NCBI GenBank assembly: GCA_034406715.1 | Contig: CP137865.1 | Coordinates: 496,001 to 560,000, forward strand | Reading direction: 5' to 3' | DNA from: Rhodotorula mucilaginosa | Lineage: Eukaryota; Basidiomycota; Microbotryomycetes; Sporidiobolales; Sporidiobolaceae | DNA length: 64,000 nucleotides | In this document: piece by piece, positions 1-9,182 of the stretch | Numbering within the stretch: the stretch's first letter is position 1 | How the letters are laid out: each line of letters begins with the position of its first letter | Notes under the pieces: model-generated | What the model was told of the DNA's origin: nothing | The model's input: only the letters and a program-made list of their open reading frames with translations | Database searches by the model: none | Program-made: the position numbers and the translations under genes

Positions 1-422
1 GCGCGAAGATTGGACACGGCGGGATCTGGAGGGCCTCGTACGCGAATGCGATCTCGGCGGCAGCGACAAAGTGGTCACTCTCGGCCGTGATTGGCGCCGT
101 CGTCTCGCCGTGCGACCGGGGTGCGAGCGCGATGATGTTGAAGTGTTTTCGCAAAGCACTCGTCGGCGCGAGTTGCGGCAGCGTAGACAGCGGCACGGAC
201 CTGGCAAAACATTCCGCTTGTCAGCTCCGATGCTACAGACTGCGTTCGCTTTTCGGCCCTGCCGCGTCGACTTCGCCCCCACACCGTCGCGCGATTGTGA
301 CGAACTCACGTGAACGGTACAAGCACGACAATGGTCGGAGTGCCTGTCGTAGAGTCTGGTTGAGTCGCCGCGAACCGCTCATAGCGCATGTGCACGTCGC
401 CCGGGAGGTCGAGAGTCGACAT
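1..422 (-). CDS. alpha/beta-hydrolase family protein, 5' part (runs off the left edge)
   Basis: Only the N-terminal part is in the window. Exon 1 spans 422-310 and starts MSTLDLPGDVHMRYERF. A GTGAGT donor at 309 and a TTTTGCCAG acceptor ending at 201 remove an intron of about 109 nt and keep the frame. Exon 2 (200-1 and beyond) reads FNIIALAPRSHGETTAP and then a helix ending YEALQIPP. This is the usual layout of an alpha/beta hydrolase: strand beta3, an R-S-H-G loop, then the segment before the nucleophile elbow. The GxSxG elbow and the rest of the catalytic triad would lie left of the window. Substrate cannot be told. The opening strand (TIVVLVP) ends near the expected oxyanion-hole loop, but the usual HG dipeptide is not evident there. 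The assignment rests on the general fold pattern. Confidence 0.65.
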
Positions 423-1606
423 GAGGCTCGATTGTTGTAAGGGTGCCGGGGTGGGGAAATGAAAGAGACGCTCAGACAGCGCAGCGGCGTCGGTGTTGCT
501 CGGTGAATCCTTGTGCAGAGGTGAGAGCGCGAGCTTCTGACCTCAGACCTATAGAAAAGCTGAGCGCTGACAGTCTGTGGGTAGGGAAGAAGAGACGCGT
601 CGCGGAGAAACAATCGAGCGACCCAGCGGAGAAAGAGCTACAAATGAGTAATCATTCCTAATTGACACTCTTAGCAGTGAGTTTTCACGTGAGAACAACA
701 AAGCGGCGGCGATCGATCTGCGGTCAACCGAAACAATGACCAAGGCGGATACAGTCTCTGGCGGCGGACTACACCGGAGAGGCAAATATGACGCCATCTA
801 GTTGTGCTCATTCTCCGACGCGAGTCGAGTTTACAGAAGAGGACGCCGCCGCGGACGAGCTACTTCTCACAAGTACCCCGGAGGCGGAGGCCGCGACCGC
901 CGGACTCTTCTTCTTCTGCAGCAGGGTTTGACGCCGTTGGAACCAGTTCCGCGCCCACTTGCCCCAAATTCAGGCGGGGATGGCGAGGAGCGATCCGATT
1001 GAGACAAGAATCTTGCGAGGACTGCGGGCAGCGTACCCTGCGAGGAGAGCATGTCAGTCGGTGGCAGGTCACAGCGTCTCGATAGCTTACATCGTTGGTG
1101 TCCAGAGTGCCAAATCCGACGATGCTCCTGGGTCTTGAGGAGACTGTGCGAGGAAGATCATTGTCGGTTCCGTCCGAGCTCTTTGGTGGTTGCGGTTGCG
1201 GCAATACCAAGAACGCGTTACTCACACAACAAAGCCAAGAGCATCTGCAGCACCTTTGCGTAGAGCATCGGTGATGTGCGAAAAGCACGAGATGGTCGCA
1301 GCCGAGATGCCGACGTGAGGATCGCGATGAACTGCTGTCGCGCCCGGCCGTATAAAAGAGCGCGCGGCGGGCGTTTTTCGAGAAAAACGGAGCGTCGACA
1401 CTCATGAACCCCCCCCCCCCCCAGTGTCGATTGGATAGAAAAAAAACGCACCCGATGGTAGCTCGCGGGGGAGGGTGAGCTTGTTCGGGCTGCTGTTGCC
1501 CGAGTTCGGGAGAAGTCGTGGAACAGGGCAGGAAAAGCAAGGAAAGCACGTCTCGAGAACCCGCAGAGCTGTAACCTATGTCAACCTATCAGATTGCAGA
1601 TCGCAA
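423..1606. other. intergenic stretch, no supported gene
   Basis: About 1.2 kb lies between the start of the left-edge hydrolase gene and the 3' end of the first tandem copy. The open frames here (the longest about 229 codons on the minus strand, 860-1549) show no family-like sequence and look like chance openings in GC-rich DNA. A TATAAAAG box is at about 1350 on the plus strand, and a run of 14 C lies at 1409-1422. The promoter of the hydrolase gene should lie in the part next to 423. Nothing else was recognised. Confidence 0.5.
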
Positions 1607-2322
1607 CTATGTTTCAGGTTTCTCAAGCGAGACATGCCAAACGCCGTCCTTACGTGCATTGTCCATCTCGTCAACATCCGGTTGCTGGCAACTTACATGA
1701 TCATCGGCGTCGATACTGTCTGCTGGCGACGAGGGCGACACGACGACGAAGACAACGGAATCAGGATCAGCCTCCGTCGGATCCCAGGAACCCGGCTGTG
1801 AGTATTTGAGCATCTTGGTCGAAGGCATCTCAAGACCGTAATCGTGCAGAAGGGCACGGCACGCCTGCGGAAGCACAACGGCCTCAGTCCCTGTCCGCGC
1901 AAGTATATCCAGCGGGACCCACCTTGGTCAGAGTTGGGTTGCCATCAAAGCCTTCCCAAGAAGAGATCTTTTTGTCACACGTGTTACACTGCAGCAGGTC
2001 GGCCCACTTGAACACCGGGCGGACGCTGCAGTCACGTCCAAAGTTTGCCAGCAGTAGTCGCATGCGCGAGTTTCGAGAAACTCGCATTCGGCGGCGCGCA
2101 ACTCGAGGTCGGTCACTTTGTGCCGGACGAGGTCCCAAATTTCGACCGGGATCGAGCCGGCTGCTGAAGTCGGCGCAGTCTGCAAGGTGCCCTCCCTGAT
2201 GCGCTTTTGCACGAGCCGGATGAAGCGGAACGGCCCGTTCAGTTTCTCACGAGCCATGGTCGCGTACGTGATCGACTCGTTGTGACGGGCATGCCGTAGC
2301 AGAAGTAGGTCTTGCTGGCCAT
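1607..2322 (-). pseudogene. tandem family copy A (unrecognised Cys-containing family), degraded
   Basis: First of three head-to-tail paralogues. Its start (MASKTYFCYGMPVT) matches copies B and C, but one base is missing in the codons after PVT near 2280, which puts the rest of the conserved region (from ESITYATMAR) in another frame. The middle segment IPVEIWDLVRHKVTDLEL resembles the opening helix of F-box-like domains, followed by paired cysteines (CDYCW...C..C) that may bind zinc. An intron (GTGGGT donor near 1931) joins TLTK to ACRALLHDYG in phase. The C-terminus stops early at 1609-1607 (EKPET then TAG), about 60 residues short of copies B and C. Function is unknown. Frameshift plus truncation argue for a pseudogene. 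Confidence 0.6.
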
Positions 2323-2843
2323 CGCGAGTGTCGTTCCTAGTGGCGAAGCTGGGCAAAGTTGTTCGATGAAGAGGCTGTTGATGAGAGCAGGGCCTTAGTG
2401 CACACGCCCAAGCCCTTGCGGAAGGGCGCGAGGGCGCACCAGCTCAGGTTCAACGTCGGTAGAAGGCTATGTCGTGCGCGAATGAGGCTCAGGTATCGCG
2501 GAGAGAGCGAGACAAGCAAGCACGAGAGGCGGCCGAGAGACGTCGTTGTGAAACGGGAAGCGAGCGCCGAGGCTCCGCTTGATGCAGCGCGAAACCTCGT
2601 TCAAGATGGTGCAGATCCAGTTTCACCTGTCTGCCGAAGCTCCAGAAGGCGTCTGATCAGAAGCGAAATGAAGGGAAACGATCCGCGAGATCCGAGTTTA
2701 AGGTGGCACGGTTGCGATGAGTGAGTCGCATCGCAGGCGTCCGTACTCGCCTCAGCTGAACGACGCACGGACAGCGGGGACACTTCATGAAGCGGAGAAT
2801 TGCACGTTGTACACAGTGAAAAGCGTAAGCAGATATTGATGCG
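2323..2843. other. spacer between tandem copies A and B (upstream region of copy A)
   Basis: This stretch resembles the spacer upstream of copy B (about 3760-4200): shared blocks include a CACACGCCCA stretch and an AGCAAGCACGAGAGGCGGCC stretch in both, and a GGGGACAyTTCATkAAGCGG block near 2775-2800 and 4168-4190. The duplication unit therefore included promoter DNA as well as coding sequence. No separate gene is supported here. Confidence 0.5.
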
Positions 2844-3757
2844 CTACGGTCCCGCTTGAACTAATTCGCACTGGACGTTCGTGAAGAGATGCCAGCGCGG
2901 CTTGACGTTGTCGGCGTCGATCCTTTTGTACGTGCGCTTGCGGTCTGGGTTAGTGTCTCTCGCGATTCCGATCGTGCCATCGCCGACTTTCAGAGGCGCC
3001 AAGTGCCAGTCACGCAAGAGGCGGCGGAAGCGCTGGTTGGCGTCGGCCGGCTTTTTGAACGAGATTGGCCAGATTCCGTCGTTGCGGAAGAAGTCCTCCT
3101 CGTCGACGCCCGGTTCCTCATAGCTGACGTGATCTTCGGCCTCGGCACTGTCCGGCGGCGACAAGGGCGACACGGCGACGAATGCGACAGAGTCAGGATC
3201 ACCTTCCACCAGTTGCCAGTCCTGCGACTGTGAAAACTGAGCGTGCGTGTAGAAGGCATATCGAGACCGTAATTGTGCAAGAGGGCGCGGCATTGCTGCA
3301 TAGGAAATGAATGTCGTCAGTTCATAGGCGTGCGATATCATCTGCCGCAACGTACCTTGGTCAAAGTGACATCGTCCAACCCTGAATAGTAGCTGAGCAC
3401 TTCGCGGCAATCAATACAGCGCAACAGATCTTTCCACTTCTCTGCTCCAGGGGCGCCACAATTCGGACACCCATCTGGGCGCACGCAGTGGGGGCATGCG
3501 CGTGTATCGAGAAACTTGCGTTCGGCGGCGCAGAGCTCGAGGTCGATCACTTCGTGCCGGACGATATTCCAAAGCTCGATCGGGAGTGAGCCAACTGCTG
3601 AGGCTGGCGATGCCTGGAGAGTTCCCTCCCTGACGCGCTTCTGTACGAGACGGATGAAGCGGAGCGGTCCGTCGACTTGCTCGTACGCCATAGTCGCGTA
3701 CGTGATCGACTCGTTGGTGACGGGTATACCGTAGCACAAGTAGGTCTGGGCGGCCAT
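2844..3757 (-). CDS. tandem family copy B (unrecognised), probably damaged
   Basis: Second copy of the local family. Exon 1 starts MAAQTYLCYGIPVTNES and carries LPIELWNIVRHEVIDLEL, an F-box-like opening, followed by a compact cysteine cluster (C-P-H-C, C-P-N-C-G, LLRC-I-D-C) that probably coordinates zinc. A GTACGT donor near 3354 and a TATGCAG acceptor near 3297 give a short intron, after which QCRALLHNYGLDMPS matches copy A. The remaining C-terminal region (DPDSVAFVAVSP through KPRWHLFTNVQ) is well conserved with copy C, but lies in a different frame from QCRALLHNYG because one base is missing compared with copy A near 3230. I could not find an intron that repairs this. It may be a recent pseudogene, or a second junction may be missed. 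Function is unknown. Confidence 0.5.
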
Positions 3758-4250
3758 GGCAGACGTTGTCCTCGGGGTCGAAGCAGAGCTGGTCAAGTTG
3801 AGTCTGATGAAGAGGAAGCGAGCAGTGTCAGTGCACACGCCCACATCCTGGCGGGGTGCACGAGAGCGCACCTGCTCCGATTTTATCTCCAGCAGAAGCC
3901 TTTGTCGTACGCAACAAGGCTATGGTTGACGAGCGGAATGAGGCGAGCAAGCACGAGAGGCGGCCAGAGATCACGTCGCCACGAGAAGTGAGCGCCGATG
4001 CTGTGCTTGATGCAGGACCAAGTTCCGCTTGAGCTATGCAAGTCTCGGCGTTTCTGGAGCGTAGCTGCTTTGGAAGCCGGGTGAAGCGAGGCGAAGGAAA
4101 TGCAAGGGCTCTTCTCTGCGCGAAGTAGCTCGCATGTCCGTCGTGCTCTGGTACTGTACAAAGTGCGGTCACCGGGGACATTTCATTAAGCGGTAAGTTG
4201 CACACTGCACATACAGAAAAGCGCAAGCTTTCTCGAAAGCGGGGTACAGG
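3758..4250. other. spacer between tandem copies B and C with a short zinc-knuckle-like reading frame
   Basis: Upstream region of copy B, similar to the spacer upstream of copy A. On the plus strand a 20-codon frame at 4134-4196 reads MSVVLWYCTKCGHRGHFIKR, a CxxCGHxGHF zinc-knuckle-like peptide, with a GTAAGT right after the AAGCG. The equivalent place near 2780 keeps the DNA block but not the reading frame. This may be a chance frame or the relic of an exon. No gene is called. Confidence 0.35.
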
Positions 4251-5184
4251 CTACGAATCGTCCGAATCGTACGGATCACGCTCGACATGCTCGACAGTCG
4301 TAAAGAGGTACCACTTCGGCCGGACTTCTTCGTTGTCATTGAACCCCTCGTACGTGCGCGTGCGCTTGGAGCGACGCGCTCTCGCGACGCCGATCTTGCC
4401 ATCGCTGACTTTCAAAGGCGACAGGCGCAGGTCGCGCAAGAGGTGGTGGAAGCGGAGGTCGGCGTTGGCAGGCTTGTCGAAAGAGAGGGGCCAGATCCCG
4501 TCGTTGCGAACCCGGTCTTCGTCGACTTCCGGCTCAATGAAACTTGCGTGATCGTTGGCGTTGATGCGCTCTGGCGGCAAGTAGGGCGACGGCGACAAGG
4601 CGATGAAGGCCACGGCAGAGGGTTGGCTCGCCGGCGATTGAGGCCAGTCCTCCGGATCGGCTGAAGGACTTTGACCGAAGGCAGGTCGAGACCGTAATTG
4701 TCGAGGAGGCGGCGACACAGCTGCAGGGTACGGAGCCAATTGAATCAGCTGGGGGAAGTTTCGGAAATTTGGCGCATGTGGGCCGCAGCCTGGCCATGCT
4801 ATGATCTTCAAACCCTTTGTACTCGTTCATCTCTTCCTCGCACCAGGAGCACGCCGACAGGTTGTTCCAGTACGAAATCCGGGGATCTTCCTCGGATGCT
4901 TCCTCGGAGCAGTCTCCGCAGGCGTGATCGATCATGAATTTGCGCTTAGTAGCGCTGAGCTCGAGGTCGGTAAGCTTGTACCGAACGAGGTCCCACAGCT
5001 CGACCGGGAGCGAGCCGACTGCCGAGGTCGGTGATGTCTGCAAGGTCCCTTCCCTCCTGCGCTTTTGGACGAGACGGGTGAAGCGAAACGGCCCTTCGAG
5101 TCGCTGGTAAGCCAAGGTGGCGTACGTGAGCGACTCGTTGGTGACGGGGATGCCGTAGCACAAGTAGGTCTTCGTCGTCGCCAT
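4251..5184 (-). CDS. tandem family copy C (unrecognised), intron donor lost
   Basis: Third copy, starting MATTKTYLCYGIPVTNES. LPVELWDLVRYKLTDLEL repeats the F-box-like motif and cysteines follow (CGDC...CSWCEEE). Where A and B have ACCAAG|GT, this copy reads ATGGCCAGGCTG, so the normal GT donor is gone. If the intron is kept, the frame stays open for about 216 codons from this ATG but then runs out of register with the conserved C-terminal part. That part (SAVAFIALSP through KWYLFTTVEHVERD, ending DPYDSDDS) is intact as a separate frame at 4251-4700. A repair by a 32-nt intron (GTCTCG...TTCAG) is possible in frame but very short. Divergence from A and B is clear, so C is not the newest copy. 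Function is unknown. Confidence 0.5.
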
Positions 5185-5592
5185 CGAAAGTGTTAGGTGC
5201 TCGCTGTTCCGCACAGCGGCAAACGGCGTCAGCGCGCAGCGCACGTTAACCCGATTGCGAGAAAGCGCGAGGGCGCACCTGGAATAGCTAAGGCTCAAAA
5301 GGAATGCTATGTGCGAGTCTGCTGGCTGAGCGCGAGAGGCTTGTTGAAGGCAAACAAGCGACGAAGAGAGGACGGCGGCGTCAAAAGTCGTATGAGCGAC
5401 GAGGGAGCTTCGGCAGGAGCACGAGCCTCTAGTCTGTAGCTACTCCCGGCTCTTTGCTGCCCTGTCTTGGCCTAGCGTGCTCGAGGGAGTGAGCGGTCGG
5501 AGTTCAACCTTTTGCTGCTCTTGCACCAACGTCATCCCGAGCGAATCAAACAGCGGGACTCGGCGCGTGAAAGGGAGTAGAGGGCAGCCAGA
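5185..5592. other. intergenic region between tandem copy C and SKI8
   Basis: About 0.4 kb between two divergently read genes, so it should hold both promoters. The part next to 5185 keeps similarity to the spacers upstream of copies A and B (a GAGGGCGCACC block near 5270). No gene was seen. Confidence 0.5.
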
Positions 5593-7137
5593 ATGGTAAG
5601 TAAAGCCGTCTGGTACGCTACACGCTGTCCGAATCTGATCCTGGAACGCCTACAGAGCGCGACCTACATCCTGTCGGATGTCGGCGAGCCTGCGCCCAAC
5701 TCGTCTACACTTCCGCCGGCACCGAATGCACCGCCGACGAGCCCAGACGGCGAACAAGGACATTCGGACGCGATCTGGTGCGCCAAATGGGCAAGGAAAG
5801 CGGGAGGAGGCGAAGTCGTCGCGACCGCAGGCGCAGACCACACCATCAAATTGTGGTAAGCACTCACGGCTATCCGTGGACAGGGTCTAGGGTGTCGATC
5901 GTCAATTCTGCATGACTGCACAGGGACCCGCAAACACCGAGCGTCCCGATCAGGACGATCCGGCCGCGGAAAGCGCTCGGCGTCGTCGGTCTCGACTTTG
6001 ACAAATCCGAGCAGGGCGCCTCGTTCCTCGTCTCGAGCACGCTCGATTCCGTCATCACACGCTGGAGTCTCGACGGGGAGGAAGAAGGACGAAAGGAACT
6101 GCCTGCAGGTGCGCTCCGACCGGACTTTTTCCGCCCGTGTTCTTTCCCTTCGTCGAAAAGGCTGACGCAGCGCCATGTCTGGCCCAGCCGCCTCGTGGGA
6201 TATCTCTCTGCATCCTCGGTTAGAGCAGATGGCAACATCCGGCGACAAGGGCAAGGTCACCATCATGTCGTCCGCAAAAGACAACTTTGGCGAAGTCATC
6301 TCGACGCTCGAAGCGACCGGAACGTTCGGAACCGCTGTTGAATACGTGCGTGGACCTCAGATACGCTGTCCCTTCTCGGTATGCAGACTGACCCGCCTGA
6401 ATGAATAGAGCAAGAGCGGTGGCTTACTAGCTGTCGCAAGCGACAAGGGCTACGTTTCCTTGTTCGATTCCGAGTCGGGTGCGCTCGTGACCGCTTTCCC
6501 CGGTGAGTTGCCCAGGGGCGAACTCGAGCACATACTGACAGGTACGAGAGAGCTGACTGATCCCGGTGTGTCCGCACACAACACAGCCCACGCCGCTCCG
6601 ATCCGTTCCATCTCTTTCACTTCGAACCTCCTCATCACCGGCTCGGACGACGAGCGCATCAACGTGTTTGACCTGCGCGCCTTGACCGCCACATCCGCCG
6701 GAGCAGGTGTCACCGGCGGACGCAGGGGACAAGTGGCGAGTCTCGGAGGCCACGAAGGTTGGGTGGTCAAAGTCGAAGCGAGGAACGATCGCTTGCTCGC
6801 GAGCGGGTGAGTTGCTTTTTCTTCCCTTTTCCAGGAGCCACTCGCTCTCTCGGGCTCACACGATAAAAACTGACTCTGAACCTACCCCTGTTCATTCAGT
6901 TCCTCGGACGGGACCATCAAGCTCTGGGACCTCTCGGCGCCGTCCCTCGCGCTCGCAACATTGCGGGACCACACCGCCGACGTCTGGGCCATCGCGTGGG
7001 CTCCCGAACCCCTCAATACAGCCGGCAACGGCAACGTCATTGAAGGTCTTGGTGGTGCGGCGGCGGGATTGGGAGGAGGGAGGATGTGCAGCGCGGGAGA
7101 GGACGGCCGGTTGAGGTGGTGGCGCGGCGGCGGTTGA
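5593..7137 (+). CDS. SKI8: WD40-repeat protein, Ski8/WDR61-like
   Basis: A beta-propeller built of WD repeats. Successive repeats are visible as GHSDAIWCAKW...HTIKLWD, RKALGVVGLDF...VITRWSLD, AASWDISLHP...GKVTIMS, SGGLLAVASDKGYVSLFD, HAAPIRSISFT...RINVFDLR, GGHEGWVVKVEA...GTIKLWDL and HTADVWAIAWAP...GRLRWWRG. Ski8/WDR61 is known to bridge the Ski complex (with Ski2 and Ski3) that feeds mRNA to the cytoplasmic exosome, and also acts in Paf1C or meiotic recombination in some fungi. Introns were read at 5856 (GTAAGC, splitting the Trp codon of KLW), after KELPA near 6110, near 6345, near 6502 and at about 6807. The stop is TGA 7135-7137. Length (about 390 residues) fits the family. The low-complexity insert in the first blade (NSSTLPPAPNAPPTSPD) is typical of fungal versions. 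The Ski8 call over another seven-bladed WD protein rests on blade pattern only. Confidence 0.75.
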
Positions 7138-7239
7138 ATTGTCGAAGTAGAGTCGTAGCTTTCTTTTCATCAAGCCTCTCTAAGCCCAAATATGCGAGTT
7201 GTTAATACAGGATGGTTGCGATTGCGACTGGAATTCCTT

Positions 7240-8949
7240 CTATGTCTGTTGACCGAGCAGGATCTCGGCCGCTGTTTGTGCCACATCTGGAGTCAGGCAC
7301 CGGAGGAGGACAGCAACGACGAGAAAAAAAGAGAGAGAACGTACCTCTTGACGTATCGAGTTCGCTCTGCAGCAAAGCGGCGACGATCGCATGCCTCGTG
7401 TGATGTGGAAAAATCGACGTGAGTTCGTTGATCTGCCTGTACGGACGGTGCGACTGTAGTCAGCGAATCTGCCATGATCTGCGGCTCAGAGACGACAAGA
7501 CTGAAAAGAGGGCATCAATGCGTACGCTGCGGTCGGACCCTCGGGCGCGCCGGTCAACTCCGCTTGCCATTCGCGCAAGAAATCTGCACCCGTCAACCTC
7601 GACAAGGATTGCGGTCGCGAAGTCGGCGGCGGCGGCGCACGAGATTCAATCTCGGCAGCCCTAGTTGGAGCTCCTTCTGCTCCTTCCTCTGTTGAGGAGG
7701 CTAGGGGTGCATTCGTGGGAGATGAAGGCAGGGGCGCGTCTACCGTCGCGGGCGGAACAGCATTTCCCTCCAGCGCCGCCGACGTTGCTGCGTCTCGCCG
7801 CCGTGTCGCTCGTCCCATACTGCGTATAATACTCGCATCCAGTCCGCCCGCGAACCCACCACCGCGTGCAGCACCGGCTCCAGCTCCACCTGGTGCACCT
7901 CCTCCTCCTCCGGCCGCGGTACCCCCTCCCCCTCCGAGCATTGAACCGGCCAGAGCTGACGCCGCCACCGACTGCAGCAACGCTTCTTCCGGAGTGACGG
8001 CCGTTCCTCGTCTGAACCTCGCGCGGGTTCGCACGTCGTCGCCAAAGACGGTGGCTCCGAAGCGGCCAAGTAGGTGGTACAGCCTGCGCGGGAGGCGGTA
8101 GTCCCTTGTCGAGAGGAAGTTGTTCGAGTAGGCGAGGGAGGCGAATATGCCGACGAGGGAGGGGAGGAGGGAGGCGAGCGGTGGTTCGGAAAAGACGAAG
8201 AGGGACGCGAGGAGGTACGCTGGGAAGCGGTTCGAGAAGGTCAAGACAGGGTGGAAGAGGCGGAAGTGGTACAAGGTCGGGACCAGTCGATGTGACTGGT
8301 AGCTAATGCGAGATGCAATGCATCGTCAGTAATTGGCGGGTCTCGGGCCGAGGGATGCGTGCGCGGACGGACCAGAGCGCCAGCACGAGAGCGAAGGGGC
8401 CTGACGGAAGCGTGTTGAACCGGCCGCCGGAGATCCGCCATGCCAAGACGAGGACGGCCAGGTCGAGAACCGTCGACATGGCCAGAATCATCACGAGGAA
8501 ACTCTGCGAGAAACGGCGTCAACGCGTGGACTCGCCAAAAGAAAGAAAAGGGAAAAAGGCCACTTACTGCGAATTTTCGAGTTCCGAACAAGCGTTCGAG
8601 CCCGGGACAAGTTTGCCACAGGAGCAGAGTCCCGATGAGCAGTTCGCTCGAGTTGGCGTACGCGACATGGTGGGCTATGAGGCGGTACAGCTGATGGTCT
8701 CGCGTCAAGTGGGGCACGAGCGAGAGGTGAAAGTGGTGCTGCCAAGATGCGGTCGCGGCGAGGACCGATAGGACGACGGTGGACAAGATCAGGGCTGCAT
8801 GGAACGGTACCCAGAGAGTCAGCAGCGCTTCCAATAGCGACCCTCGGCTGAGGTCCTCTCGGAGAACATGACGGTGGGAGCGAGGAGAAGAGGCAGGGGA
8901 AGAGCACACCTTTCGAGAGCGGCGCTCCTGCAAAGCTACCCGAACTCAT
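7240..8949 (-). CDS. UBAC2/Dsc2-like rhomboid pseudoprotease with C-terminal CUE-like domain
   Basis: Start MSSGSFAGAPLSK is in the family style (UBAC2 starts with a Gly/Ser stretch then YKAPLSK). An intron (8897 area) leads to the first membrane helix (FHAALILSTVVLSVLAA), then HQLYRLIAHHVAYANSSE, LLIGTLLLWQTCPGLERLFG (the UBAC2 element ending ERRYGSRKF), and LPSGPFALVLALW followed by IPRP, which matches the same block in UBAC2. No rhomboid GxSG serine is visible, so it should be inactive. A Gly/Ala-rich linker follows. The last exon encodes a CUE-like fold: INELTSIFPHHTRHAIVAAL, then after a short intron VAQTAAEILLGQQT and TAG at 7242-7240. In fungi Dsc2 sits in the Dsc ubiquitin-ligase complex of Golgi/ER membranes, and human UBAC2 acts in ER-associated degradation. 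Here the ubiquitin-binding module is CUE-like, with the IFP and LL signatures. Confidence 0.8.
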
Positions 8950-9182
8950 CTCGGCAGCATACACGCCGTCCGATGACCTGCCTAGTGTCCTGCGTGTGTA
9001 TGCAGTGAGTGAGAGACCCGCGCAGCCCGACGCGGAAGCTGGCGCGGAAGCAAAACAAGATTTTCGACGAGGCGGTGCAGCTTTTTTCCATCGCGCGCCC
9101 CCTCTCTATACGCTCTGTAGGCTGCAGGGAGTCAGACTTGCCGACTAGCCGCTAGTGGTTGCTGCCAGTGACGCCTTCCGGA

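Noticed and set aside
860-1549. 229-codon minus-strand frame
   Set aside because: No recognisable motifs, crosses a poly-C run and a TATA-like box; probably chance opening.
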